Origin: Paraflavitalea soli
GTDB taxonomy: Bacteria; Bacteroidota; Bacteroidia; Chitinophagales; Chitinophagaceae
NCBI RefSeq assembly: GCF_003555545.1
Contig: NZ_CP032157.1
Coordinates: 1,554,546 to 1,618,545 of the forward strand
Length of the DNA: 64,000 bases
Reading direction: 5' to 3'
Position numbers and translations under genes: made by a program. A model generated the notes under the pieces. That model was not told the DNA's origin, ran no database searches, and saw nothing but the letters and a program-made list of their open reading frames with translations. Of the stretch, positions 42,806-52,032 are shown in pieces (the first letter of the stretch is position 1; every line of letters starts with the position of its first letter).

Positions 42806-44791
42806 ATGAAAACAGGATCGAAACAGGTATGGCTCCTTTTTTTCCTGTTCCTGCAGGTAACGGCATATGGACAACAATCTCTTCAGGAAGTGTATGACCT
42901 ATACCGGCCTCAATTGTCGCAGGCGAAAGGAGACACCACCCACGTAAAACTGCTATGGAAATACGGCTATGCCTTGATGCAGGCAGGTAGCGACAGCGCC
43001 TTGCCGGTACTGGAACAGGCCGAGCAACTGGCTATCAAGATAAATATGCCCGCCGGCGTGGCCGGTAGCGCCCGGATGAAAGGACAGGCCTACCTGCAAC
43101 GCCGGGACCCCGATGCCGCCAAAGCCCAGTTTGAAAGAGCCATCCAACTATACAGCGCCCTGCCCAAACAAACGGAGAACCTGGCCACGGCCTATGGGCT
43201 GTTGGGACAGACACTCGATAATGACGGTGCTACCGATGAAGGGATCGCCAAATTCCTGAAAGCGGCCGAAATTGCGGAAGCCAACGGTCATACCCGGCTG
43301 CTGGCCCAACTGTATACGAGTGTGTCTGCGGCCTTTGGCAAATTGCGGCATACAGAAAAGACGCTGGAGTATGCGGGTAAGGTAGAGCAAATAGCCATGC
43401 AGGTAAAGGATACGCTGATGCTGATCAATTCACTCAACAATAAGGCGGCCATCTATGGCATCCAGGGCAAGCATGCCGAAGCATTGGCTATCTACCGGAA
43501 GATCATGTTGCTGAGTGATCTTAAAAATTACTATACGGGGCGGGTGGTGAGCCGGCTCAATACCGGCGATCATTATGAAGTGACGGGGCAACTGGATTCG
43601 GCGGTACATTACCTGGGCGCGGCAGAATTATTAGCCCGGCAGGCCAATGACGAGTATCACCTGAGCCGTATTGACCTTGTCTTTGCACGCACGTACCTGA
43701 AGATGAAAGAATATGTAAAAGCCAAAACACGGGTAGAAAGGTCGATCGCCACGGCTTTACCGGCAAAAAACTATGAGACCCTGCGTTTCTGTTATGCCTG
43801 CCTTACCCGGGTATATGCCGGCCTGGGCAAAAGCGATTCCAGCATGGCCGCTTTTTCGCAATACCAGGAATACAATGACTCGCTGACGAGTGAGCGGGTA
43901 TCGGGCCAGGTAGTTGCTTACGAAACTAAATTCCAGACGCTCCAGAAAGACAAAGAGATCAGTAAAAAGCAACTGGCGCTGGTACAAAAAGACCTGGAGC
44001 TTAAACAGAAAAATACCTATATCCTGGTGGCGGTAGGCATTGTGATAGTGCTGCTATTGGTGGGCGCTATGCTTTGGTTCAACTACCGGCAAAAGCAGCG
44101 GCTGCAGGCACAGCAGTTGATCACCTTGCAAAGGGAACATGAAATATCCAGCATACAGGCCATGATGGACGGGGAAGAACGCGAGCGGGTAAGGATTGCC
44201 AGTAACCTGCATGATGGGGCCGGCAGTCTCTTGTCGGCCGTTAAATTATACCTGAGCGCCCTGGGCAATCAACACCAGCAGTTATCGGCATCCACTACTT
44301 ACCAGGAGACCCTGGGGCTGGTGAATGATGCTGCTTCCGAGATCCGGGAAACCTCTCACAACCTGATGCCCCGGGTGATCCGGCAACAGGGGCTGCGGGA
44401 AGCGGTGCGGACTTATTGCGATAAACTGAACAAGAATGATCAAATTGCAGTAGAGTTCAATGCTTATGGTGTGCCGAGGCGACTGGATGAAGCGATGGAA
44501 CTGATGGTGTACCGTACCATCCAGGAACTGATCGGGAATGTGCTGAAACATGCAGAGGCTACCCATGTGCTGGTGCAGCTGTCTTTTGACAAGGACCTGT
44601 TTAGTGTAACAGTGGAAGACAATGGAAAAGGGTTTGATAAGCGCAACCGCGAGCACAAGGCTGGCATAGGTATTTATGGTATACAAAGCAGGGTAGAGGC
44701 TTTTCATGGGACGATGGATATTGACTCTTCGCCTACGGGCACCAGTGTATATCTTGAATTTAAAACAACTGCATTAATACAGGAGGTATGA
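42806..44791 (+). CDS. TPR-containing sensor histidine kinase (NarL-type, HisKA_3)
   Basis: 661 residues. Signal peptide (MKTGSKQVWLLFFLFLQVTAYG), then about six TPR units in the periplasm (~40-380), coiled segment, one membrane helix (~410-430, TYILVAVGIVIVLLLVGAMLWF), and the cytoplasmic kinase. The phosphorylated His is in RIASNLHDGAGSLLSAV; HATPase motifs are LIGNVLKHA, VEDNGKGFD and GIGIYGIQSRVEAF. It controls the LuxR-type regulator whose gene overlaps its stop. The TPRs may bind a periplasmic protein or peptide. Confidence 0.94.
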   Translation: MKTGSKQVWLLFFLFLQVTAYGQQSLQEVYDLYRPQLSQAKGDTTHVKLLWKYGYALMQAGSDSALPVLEQAEQLAIKINMPAGVAGSARMKGQAYLQRRDPDAAKAQFERAIQLYSALPKQTENLATAYGLLGQTLDNDGATDEGIAKFLKAAEIAEANGHTRLLAQLYTSVSAAFGKLRHTEKTLEYAGKVEQIAMQVKDTLMLINSLNNKAAIYGIQGKHAEALAIYRKIMLLSDLKNYYTGRVVSRLNTGDHYEVTGQLDSAVHYLGAAELLARQANDEYHLSRIDLVFARTYLKMKEYVKAKTRVERSIATALPAKNYETLRFCYACLTRVYAGLGKSDSSMAAFSQYQEYNDSLTSERVSGQVVAYETKFQTLQKDKEISKKQLALVQKDLELKQKNTYILVAVGIVIVLLLVGAMLWFNYRQKQRLQAQQLITLQREHEISSIQAMMDGEERERVRIASNLHDGAGSLLSAVKLYLSALGNQHQQLSASTTYQETLGLVNDAASEIRETSHNLMPRVIRQQGLREAVRTYCDKLNKNDQIAVEFNAYGVPRRLDEAMELMVYRTIQELIGNVLKHAEATHVLVQLSFDKDLFSVTVEDNGKGFDKRNREHKAGIGIYGIQSRVEAFHGTMDIDSSPTGTSVYLEFKTTALIQEV

Positions 44792-44793
44792 CA

Positions 44794-45429
44794 ATGACGC
44801 GTGTAAGTCTGGTAGATGATCACCCTGCGATATTGAATGGATTGCGTATGATACTGGCCGGATTCCCATCTATAGAAGTGCTGGGGTCCTATACGGATGG
44901 CCAGCAGTTGATGAAGGGACTGGAAACTGCGTTGCCCGATCTGATCATTATGGATATCCAGCTGCCCGGTGAGGATGGAATTAGTTTGTGCAAAAGGGTC
45001 ATCGGCACTTATCCGGCAGTGAAAGTGATCGTCTTCACCAATTGTACGGACCGGCATTATATAAAAAGCATGCTTCAGCATGGCGCTTCGGGTTACCTGT
45101 TGAAGACGGCGGATAGTCACATCATTTTAGCGGCTATTGAGGCGGCCATGGCCGGGGAGCAATACATTCATGCCGAGCTGAAGGAGCAAATGTTCCAGCA
45201 GATCATTACCAATAAAAAGAGCGACCGCTATGCGCCCTCGCTCACCAAAAGGGAAAAAGAGATCATCCTGCTGATCGTGCAGGGGCTCAGTAACCAGGAA
45301 ATTGCGGAAAAGTTATTCCTGAGCGTGCGTACGGTAGAGAATCACCGCTTCAACCTCATCCAGAAACTGGATGTGAAGAATACCGCCGCGCTGGTGAAGA
45401 AGGCTATTGAAATGGGGTTGGTGGAGTAG
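44794..45429 (+). CDS. NarL/LuxR-type response regulator
   Basis: 211 residues. Receiver: VDDHPAIL, phosphorylated Asp in LIIMDIQLPGEDG, Thr in IVFTNCTD and Lys in GYLLKTAD. C-terminal LuxR HTH: LTKREKEIILLIVQGLSNQEIAEKLFLSVRTVENHR. Start: an ATG at 44788 overlaps the kinase stop (ATGA), but GGAGG at 44782-44786 leaves only 1 nt to it and 7 nt to the ATG at 44794, so the latter is preferred. Co-expressed with the kinase. Targets unknown. Confidence 0.93.
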   Translation: MTRVSLVDDHPAILNGLRMILAGFPSIEVLGSYTDGQQLMKGLETALPDLIIMDIQLPGEDGISLCKRVIGTYPAVKVIVFTNCTDRHYIKSMLQHGASGYLLKTADSHIILAAIEAAMAGEQYIHAELKEQMFQQIITNKKSDRYAPSLTKREKEIILLIVQGLSNQEIAEKLFLSVRTVENHRFNLIQKLDVKNTAALVKKAIEMGLVE

Positions 45430-45614
45430 GGAACAAAATGGGAGACGAGCCGGACAAAACCTATTTCCCGGACGATCGAGATCGACCTGCTGGAAATGAT
45501 TGATGCTGCTGAGATTCCTACCGCACGGAAGCCGGAGAATTTGATCCTGACGTAATGTTTGGATCTGGATTGGTGAGGTTAATGGAGATTTTGCAGAAGT
45601 AAGAGACAACCTTT
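45430..45614. other. Intergenic stretch after the response regulator
   Basis: Nothing recognised; short open frames only. The repeat at 45615-45757 follows, so the whole gap to the next gene is 327 nt. Confidence 0.5.
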
Positions 45615-45757
45615 GCTTCGACAGCAGATTTCTCACTCCGCTGCGCTGCGTTCGAAATGACAAAGAAAGGGAGGCGTCGTTCGAAATGACAAGGAAGAGG
45701 GATACGTTTCACACTTTGGTGTCATTTCGACCGCAGGGAGAAATCTGTTATCGAAGC
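45615..45757. repeat. Dispersed inverted-repeat element (TTCGAAATGAC type)
   Basis: Left arm GCTTCGACAGCAGATTTCTC (45615-45634) and the inverse right arm with GAGAAATCTG and TCGAAGC (45738-45757) enclose two direct copies of TTCGAAATGACA (45651, 45680) and the inverse GTCATTTCGA (45721). This motif family is widespread between genes in this phylum (from memory). The element touches the stop codon of the AraC gene. Confidence 0.7.
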
Positions 45758-46686
45758 TAAATACTCAAAAACTCATGTTTATATTCTGCCGGGGTCTTTA
45801 ACACCACCTCCTTAAACTGCTTGTTGAAATTGGACAGGGTATTAAAGCCGCATTCATAACAAATATGGGCAATGGGATCGTCTGTTTCTGTCAATAGTTT
45901 ACAGGCATGTTTAATACGTATCTCGGAAACAAAACGGGAGAAGGGTTTATTGTTCTTGATGGTGAAATAGCGGCTAAAGGAAGTGGGGGTCATATGCAGC
46001 AGCTCAGCCAGTTCTTCGAGTGCTATCTTGCGCCGGAAGTGTTTTAATACATAATCATATACAATATTGAGCCGGTCGGTCTCATGCTGGTCGTACTCAT
46101 CCTCATAAGGCCGGGAAGAAATATACCGGAACGCCTTGGTGCCTGCCATCAGCTCCAGTATACGCAACAGCTGTACCACACTTTGAATACCCTGCAGGTG
46201 TACCAGCTCCTGCATCATACGAATGATGTCTGTGCGGGGGGCGCCCTCAAATTCCAGTCCGCGCATGGCCCGGGTGAATAGTTTTTTCAGCACGGTCATC
46301 TCTTCTTTTTCCATGATGTGTTCGCCCAGGAAATGTTCATTGAAATAGATCACGATGCCATCGGTGCGCAGGGTGCTTTTCTTATTGAAATAAGCCTCAT
46401 CACTGCGCCACAGGTGGGGCAGGTGCGGACCGGTGAAGATCAGTTCGCCCGGTTTGAAGGCCTTGATGCTGTCGCCGATAAAACGGGTGCCGGTACCTTC
46501 CAGCACTACAAAAAGCTGGTATTCTGAATGCGCATGCCATACGGGATCAAAATACTTTTCCTGCAGGCGGCGGATCACAAATATATGGGAGAGGGGTATT
46601 TCTGATTTGTGCAGGGCTGCTTTCACAATAAGGCGTATTGGTATATAGTGTTGGTAGTTTTGTCTCTGATTGTCGAAATTAGGCAT
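45757..46686 (-). CDS. AraC-family regulator (cupin-sensor type)
   Basis: 309 residues. N-terminal cupin domain (~30-120: HAHSEYQLFVVLEGTGTRFIGDSIKAFKPGELIFTGPHLPHLW) typical of sugar-responsive AraC proteins of Bacteroidota; C-terminal double HTH (~205-305: ELAELLHMTPTSFSRYFTIKN and ICYECGFNTLSNFNKQFKEVVLKTPAEYK). Divergent from the ThuA-propeller operon, 104 nt away, so it probably activates it in response to a sugar. Confidence 0.93.
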   Translation of the reverse strand: MPNFDNQRQNYQHYIPIRLIVKAALHKSEIPLSHIFVIRRLQEKYFDPVWHAHSEYQLFVVLEGTGTRFIGDSIKAFKPGELIFTGPHLPHLWRSDEAYFNKKSTLRTDGIVIYFNEHFLGEHIMEKEEMTVLKKLFTRAMRGLEFEGAPRTDIIRMMQELVHLQGIQSVVQLLRILELMAGTKAFRYISSRPYEDEYDQHETDRLNIVYDYVLKHFRRKIALEELAELLHMTPTSFSRYFTIKNNKPFSRFVSEIRIKHACKLLTETDDPIAHICYECGFNTLSNFNKQFKEVVLKTPAEYKHEFLSI

Positions 46687-46790
46687 TAATCAGGATAAAA
46701 TACAGTCAGTATTGGATATAATTTGGCAAGGGTATGACCAATAATCTTGGGATATTCGTACTGATTGTATAACGAACCCAATTGATTGCC

Positions 46791-49700
46791 ATGTGCCGGA
46801 AAATTAACCTCCTTTATTGTATACCACTCTTGTGTTCTTTCCTGCTGATCAGTGCCGATACGGTAAGAAAGGCTGCCACACCCAGGCGCCTGGAAATTCT
46901 CTTACTTGGCCACAAGAGCAAACACCATGATTCTGAAAAACTGGCGGATATCCTCACCAAAGAATACTTTAAAGCCGGTATTAATATATCCTACAGCACC
47001 AATCCCAATGACCTCAATGAGACCGTGCTGAACCAATATGATGGCCTGATCGTATATGCCAACTACGATACCATCAGCAAAGCGCAGGAAAAAGCCCTGC
47101 TCAACTTTGTACGCAGCGGTAAAGGCTTTATCCCCCTGCACTCCGCTTCTTTTTGTTTCCGCAACTCACCCGAAGTAGTGGAGATGATCGGCGGACAATT
47201 CAAGAGCCATAAGTATGACTCCTTTCCCTCCGTGATCGTCAAGCCCGAACACCCGGTAATGAAAGGTGTAGCTCCTTTCGTAACACGGGATGAAACCTAT
47301 GTGCACGACAAGATCAGCAAGAATATAGAAGTGATCTCCGAAAGGGTGGAAGGCGATCACCATGAGCCCTATACCTGGGTGCGGCCCTATGGCAATGGCC
47401 GGGTATTTTATACAGCTTATGGTCATGATGAAGTAACCTTCAATAATCCCGGTTTTTTAACATTGGTGAAGAATGGCATACTCTGGGCTGTGAGTGATGA
47501 AGCGCGGGCCAGCCTGGCAGCTTACAAACTGGCTGATCCCACTTATTATGATGGCCCGGTGCCCAATTATGAAAAACGTGATCCCGCGCCGAAAGTTCAG
47601 GCGTCCTTAACGCCGGAGCAATCCATGTCGCTGATACAGGTGCCGGTGGGTTTTGGCCTGCAGCTGTTTGCCGCGGAGCCTGATGTGGTGAATCCTATTT
47701 ACATGAATTGGGATGAGCGCGGACGCCTGTGGGTGATCGAGACGGTGGATTATCCCAACGAGATCAAAGACGACGATAAAGGCGATGACCGCATTAAGAT
47801 ACTGGAAGATACGGATGGAGATGGGAAGGCCGATAAGTTCACCATCTTTGCCGATAAGCTGAATATACCTACCAGTTTCACCTTTGTGAACGGCGGCATT
47901 GTCGTGAGCGAGGCGCCTTCTTTCCTGTTCCTGAAAGATACCAATGGAGATAACAAAGCTGATATCCGGCAACCACTTTTAACAGGCTGGGGCAAAAGTG
48001 ATACCCATGCCCAGGCATCCAACCTGCGCTATGGCCTCGACAATATGATCTGGGGTGTGGTAGGTTATTCCGGGTTTTACAATGGCAAGAAAGGAAAAGA
48101 CTCCCTGCGCTTCGGTCAGGGGGTATACCGCTTTGCTCCGGATGGCAAGAACCTCGAATACCTTTCTTCCACCAGCAACAATACCTGGGGACTGGGTTTC
48201 TCAGAAGAGTTTGATGTATTTATTTCTACCGCCAACAATACGCACAGCGGTTTCCTGGGCATGCCCAAACGTTACTTCGACAAAGCAAATATCCGGGAGA
48301 GCGGTGTGGAGAAGATCGATGCACACTATGCCATACACGTAGCTACCAAAAACCTGCGCCAGGTGGATGTACATGGCGGCTTTACGGCTGCTGCCGGTCA
48401 TAGTCTGTACACGGCCCGTAATTTCCCCCAGGAATATTGGAACAAAGTGGCTTTTGTAACAGAACCTACCGGGCGTTTGATCCATAAACATGTATTGCAA
48501 CCCGCAGGTTCCGGCTTTAAAGAAGAAGGCGATGGCTGGAATATGCTGGTGAGTGCGGATGAATGGGCGGCGCCCATCCAGGCGGAAGTAGGGCCCGACG
48601 GGGCGCTGTGGGTAACAGACTGGTACGATTTCATTATTCAGCACAACCCCACGCCTTCGGTTGACCGCGGCGGCTACAAGGCAGAGACGGGCCAGGGTAA
48701 TGCATATGTGAATCCGTTGCGCGATCATGAGCGTGGACGTATTTACCGGATCTACAATAAGAGCAACAACCAGAAGAACAATACACAGCTCGATAAGAAA
48801 GATGTAGCAGGATTGGTAACTGCCTTGTCCAACGACAATATGTTCTGGCGTACTACTGCACAAAGATTGCTGGTAGAAAGCGGCAACAAAACGGTGCTGC
48901 CAGCTCTCTACAAACTGGTGCAGGACCAGCAACTGGATGGCGCCGGTATCAATGCGCCGGCCGTGCATGCGCTGTGGACGATGAAAGGCCTGAAAGTGCT
49001 GGATGGCACGAATGCCGCAGCCCTGGCAGTAGCCACGAAAGCCCTGCATCATCCCGCGGCTGGTGTGCGCAAGGCAGCCATCGAAGTGCTGCCGAAAACA
49101 CCCGCTACCTTCCTGGCTATGCAGCAGGCAGGTGTTTTTGAGGACAAAGACATGCGGGTACGGCTGGCAGGGGTGTTGGCCACCACAGACATGAAAACCT
49201 CAGCTGCCATTGGCAATGTATTGGTGGGTATGGCAGAAAAAGAAGAGAATGTTTCCGATACCTGGTTGCGCCATGCGCTCACCATTGCCAGTAAACTGAA
49301 CGAGGAGACCTTCCGCGCAGCCTTCCGGAAAAGAGGATTGAATGAAAATCCCGCCCTGATTGAAGCTTCTATTGCACAGCGCCTGGCCTTTGGATCAAGG
49401 CTTACCACCATTCCGCTGAGAAGAGGTTTTGGCAGGCCGCAACAGGGCGATGCACTGGAGCCTGAAGTAGCCAACAAAGAGATCCTGCTGGCAGGAGATA
49501 TAGAACGCATGACGGCCCGTCCGGGTGCGCCAGCGGCCCAAAGCAATGCACCGGCTGGTTTTAGCGGTATGGTGGCGGCTCAAGGTAATGGTGCCAATGG
49601 TTATGGCCTGTATATGCTTAACAATAAAATGTATTTCCAGGTAAACCAGAACGGCAAAGTATTCCAGGTCGTAACGCCCAATGAACTGCCCGCTAAGTTC

Positions 49701-50345
49701 TCTTTTAAAGCAGGTCTTCAAAAGAACGGTGCCCTGCGTTTGTTGATCAACGATAAAGAAGTGGCCGCGGCCAAAGCACCCGGCTTGTTTAAGAAAGAGT
49801 TGGACCTACCCCTCAGAATAGGATTTGATAACCGCAAAGGGGATGAGCGGATCACGGAGTACCCGGACTCCGCTTTCTTCCTGCGGGCAAATCTGACCAA
49901 CGCGAAACTGGAAACCCTGGCTGGTACGGGTGCAGCCACCGCCGCTCCTGTTACCGCCGGCAAAATAGACCGTACGATTGTGATCAAAGTGTTGAAAGAT
50001 GTGATGAAATATGATCAACAGCTCATCACGGTAAAAGCAGGCAGTACGGTTAAGATCGTGTTGCAGAACCCTGACTTTATGCAGCACAACCTGCTTATCC
50101 TTAAACCGGCGACTACGGATAAGGTAGGCGCTGCGGCAGATAAACTGGCCATGGACCCCAATGGCGCCAAACTGCAGTATGTGCCGAAGATGCCGGAAGT
50201 GTTACTGTCAACACCGCTGATCAATCCCGGAGGGAAATATACGGTGACCTTTAAAGTGCCGGATGCAGCAGGTGACTATCCATATATCTGTACATTCCCG
50301 GGCCATTGGCGCATTATGAATGGCGTATTGCGCGTGGTAAAATAA
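46791..50345 (+). CDS. ThuA - membrane-dehydrogenase-like propeller - HEAT - cupredoxin multidomain protein
   Basis: 1184 residues from ATG 46791 (signal MCRKINLLYCIPLLCSFLLIS). In order: ThuA-like domain (~28-240, HSASFCFRNSPEV, FYTAYGHDE); a beta-propeller of the glucose/sorbosone-dehydrogenase or DUF7133 sort (~275-640) with Ca-site-like DTDGDGKAD and DTNGDNKAD; a HEAT-like helical part (~650-860); a beta-sandwich of LamG type (~915-1060); and a C-terminal cupredoxin (~1075-1184) with type-1 copper ligands His1099 (MQHN), Cys1167, His1172 and Met1176 (CTFPGHWRIM). Relatives usually end in a CxxCH cytochrome domain; none is present here. Probably a periplasmic sugar-oxidising or sugar-binding protein that passes electrons through copper. 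First gene of an operon with an MFS transporter, an isomerase and a Gfo/Idh/MocA protein. Confidence 0.88.
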   Translation: MCRKINLLYCIPLLCSFLLISADTVRKAATPRRLEILLLGHKSKHHDSEKLADILTKEYFKAGINISYSTNPNDLNETVLNQYDGLIVYANYDTISKAQEKALLNFVRSGKGFIPLHSASFCFRNSPEVVEMIGGQFKSHKYDSFPSVIVKPEHPVMKGVAPFVTRDETYVHDKISKNIEVISERVEGDHHEPYTWVRPYGNGRVFYTAYGHDEVTFNNPGFLTLVKNGILWAVSDEARASLAAYKLADPTYYDGPVPNYEKRDPAPKVQASLTPEQSMSLIQVPVGFGLQLFAAEPDVVNPIYMNWDERGRLWVIETVDYPNEIKDDDKGDDRIKILEDTDGDGKADKFTIFADKLNIPTSFTFVNGGIVVSEAPSFLFLKDTNGDNKADIRQPLLTGWGKSDTHAQASNLRYGLDNMIWGVVGYSGFYNGKKGKDSLRFGQGVYRFAPDGKNLEYLSSTSNNTWGLGFSEEFDVFISTANNTHSGFLGMPKRYFDKANIRESGVEKIDAHYAIHVATKNLRQVDVHGGFTAAAGHSLYTARNFPQEYWNKVAFVTEPTGRLIHKHVLQPAGSGFKEEGDGWNMLVSADEWAAPIQAEVGPDGALWVTDWYDFIIQHNPTPSVDRGGYKAETGQGNAYVNPLRDHERGRIYRIYNKSNNQKNNTQLDKKDVAGLVTALSNDNMFWRTTAQRLLVESGNKTVLPALYKLVQDQQLDGAGINAPAVHALWTMKGLKVLDGTNAAALAVATKALHHPAAGVRKAAIEVLPKTPATFLAMQQAGVFEDKDMRVRLAGVLATTDMKTSAAIGNVLVGMAEKEENVSDTWLRHALTIASKLNEETFRAAFRKRGLNENPALIEASIAQRLAFGSRLTTIPLRRGFGRPQQGDALEPEVANKEILLAGDIERMTARPGAPAAQSNAPAGFSGMVAAQGNGANGYGLYMLNNKMYFQVNQNGKVFQVVTPNELPAKFSFKAGLQKNGALRLLINDKEVAAAKAPGLFKKELDLPLRIGFDNRKGDERITEYPDSAFFLRANLTNAKLETLAGTGAATAAPVTAGKIDRTIVIKVLKDVMKYDQQLITVKAGSTVKIVLQNPDFMQHNLLILKPATTDKVGAAADKLAMDPNGAKLQYVPKMPEVLLSTPLINPGGKYTVTFKVPDAAGDYPYICTFPGHWRIMNGVLRVVK

Positions 50346-50368
50346 GTTGAACCTGTAAACCTGTCAAT

Positions 50369-51919
50369 ATGCCAACTAACGATTCGCCAGGCAGCACACC
50401 TCACCGTGCAGACATGAAATTGTTCTATGCCTGTTTTGTGGCGCTGGTCACCACTTCCTTTGGTTTCATATTAAGGGCCATCTCGCTGCCGGAGTGGGGT
50501 ACCACTTTTAACCTTACGCAAACACAGCTGGGTGAAATAGCAGGTGTGGGCCTATGGCCTTTTGCGATCAGCATTGTATTGTTTAGCCTGATCATTGATA
50601 AGATCGGTTATAAGACGGCGATGATCTTTGCTTTTCTCTGTCATGTTACCTCGGCCATACTCACCATATTTGCTACCGGCTATTGGATGTTGTACATCGG
50701 CACTTTCATTGTGGCGCTGGGCAATGGTACGGTAGAAGCGGTGGTGAACCCGGTGGTAGCGACCATGTTTCCGCGGCAGAAAACAAAATGGCTCAATATA
50801 CTGCATGCAGCCTGGCCGGGCGGCCTGGTATTGGGCGGCATCATCGCCTTACTGATGGGACCCGGTACAGCCTGGGAATATAAAATAGCGCTGATCTTAT
50901 TGCCTACACTGGCTTATGGGGTGATGATGCTGGCCCGTAAGTTCCCGCTCAATGAACGGGTGCAGGCAGGTGTATCTTATAAGGAAATGCTGCAGGAAGT
51001 AGGGGCCATTGGCGCACTGATCATTGTGGCGCTGATCGTATTCCAGCTGGGAGCGGTATTTGCTTGGCCCACGGCGCTCAATATAACACTCATATTGGTG
51101 GTGACGATACTCTTCGGATGGTATACCCGCAGTCTGGGTCAGCCGCTGTTCATCATTTTATTGCTGATCATGATCCCGCTGGCTACTACAGAACTGGGTA
51201 CGGATAGCTGGATCACGGACCTGATGACGCCAGCCATGACGGCCATCGGGCTGCAGGCAGGGTGGGTGCTGGTGTATACTTCGGCCATCATGTTTGTGCT
51301 ACGTTTCTTTGCCGGTCCCATTGTGCATAAAGTATCACCGCTGGGACTGCTGGCGATCTGTTCGGCCATTGCGGCCGGCGGATTGTACATGCTGTCCTTC
51401 TCCAACGGGGTGATGATCCTGGTGGCAGCTACGGTGTATGGCCTGGGCAAAACCTTTTTCTGGCCCACCATGCTGGGCCTGGTAGCGGAGCGCTTTCCGA
51501 AAGGCGGCGCACTTACGCTCAACATTACGGGTGGATTGGGTATGATCGCAGCCGGTGTGATCGGCGCGGGTATCCTTGGTTTTATCCAGGATAAATCGGT
51601 CGACACAAAGATCAAGGCATATGACCAGACGCATCAAACAAGCATTCATAGCACCTATGTAACGGAAAACAAAACCAGTTTCTTTGGTGATTACCAGGCG
51701 CTGGACCAATCCAAACTGGCGCAGGCCAATGCGCAGGAGCTGGAAACAGTGACTGCCATCCGGGATGGCGCTAAAAAAGACGCGCTCCGGTACATTGTGG
51801 CTTTCCCCTTGCTCATGTTGGTGTGTTATGGATTGTTGATCTTGTATTTCCGGTCACGCGGGGGATACAAGGCGGTGATGTTGCAGGAGGAGGCGGTGAA
51901 TGCCAGCCATGAGCTTTGA
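50369..51919 (+). CDS. MFS transporter
   Basis: 516 residues with 12 predicted membrane helices; the motif between helices 2 and 3 reads LIIDKIGYKTAM, and a long loop (~410-470, DKSVDTKIKAYDQTHQ...) precedes the last helix. The start region MPTNDSPGSTPHRADMKLFYACF fits sugar-type MFS permeases of Bacteroidota. It begins 23 nt after the ThuA-cupredoxin gene, so it probably moves the (oxidised) sugar made by that protein into the cell. Substrate inferred from context only. Confidence 0.92.
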   Translation: MPTNDSPGSTPHRADMKLFYACFVALVTTSFGFILRAISLPEWGTTFNLTQTQLGEIAGVGLWPFAISIVLFSLIIDKIGYKTAMIFAFLCHVTSAILTIFATGYWMLYIGTFIVALGNGTVEAVVNPVVATMFPRQKTKWLNILHAAWPGGLVLGGIIALLMGPGTAWEYKIALILLPTLAYGVMMLARKFPLNERVQAGVSYKEMLQEVGAIGALIIVALIVFQLGAVFAWPTALNITLILVVTILFGWYTRSLGQPLFIILLLIMIPLATTELGTDSWITDLMTPAMTAIGLQAGWVLVYTSAIMFVLRFFAGPIVHKVSPLGLLAICSAIAAGGLYMLSFSNGVMILVAATVYGLGKTFFWPTMLGLVAERFPKGGALTLNITGGLGMIAAGVIGAGILGFIQDKSVDTKIKAYDQTHQTSIHSTYVTENKTSFFGDYQALDQSKLAQANAQELETVTAIRDGAKKDALRYIVAFPLLMLVCYGLLILYFRSRGGYKAVMLQEEAVNASHEL

Positions 51920-51984
51920 GCTGCGAGCTGCGAGTCCCTTTTCGTCGCAAACGGCTCGTTGCTCGAAGCTGGCAGCTCGCAGCT
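51919..51984. repeat. Tandem GAGCTGC units with inverted copy after the MFS gene
   Basis: GAGCTGC, GAGCTGC, GAG starts at 51918, on the MFS stop codon. AGCTGCGAGCTG (51919-51930) and CAGCTCGCAGCT (51973-51984) are perfect 12-bp inverse copies, allowing a 42-nt loop hairpin. Confidence 0.75.
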
Positions 51985-52032
51985 TCTTCTTAAAATAGTG
52001 TACCTCCCAATGAAAAATATTAATCTTAGATA

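Noticed and set aside
46706-46764. Possible operator between AraC and ThuA genes (TATTGG/CCAATA and TCAGTA/TACTGA dyads)
   Set aside because: 6-bp arms with long spacers are expected by chance in a 104-nt AT-rich gap.
48201-49052. 283-codon frame opposite the ThuA-propeller gene
   Set aside because: Antisense shadow inside a multidomain gene with continuous homology.
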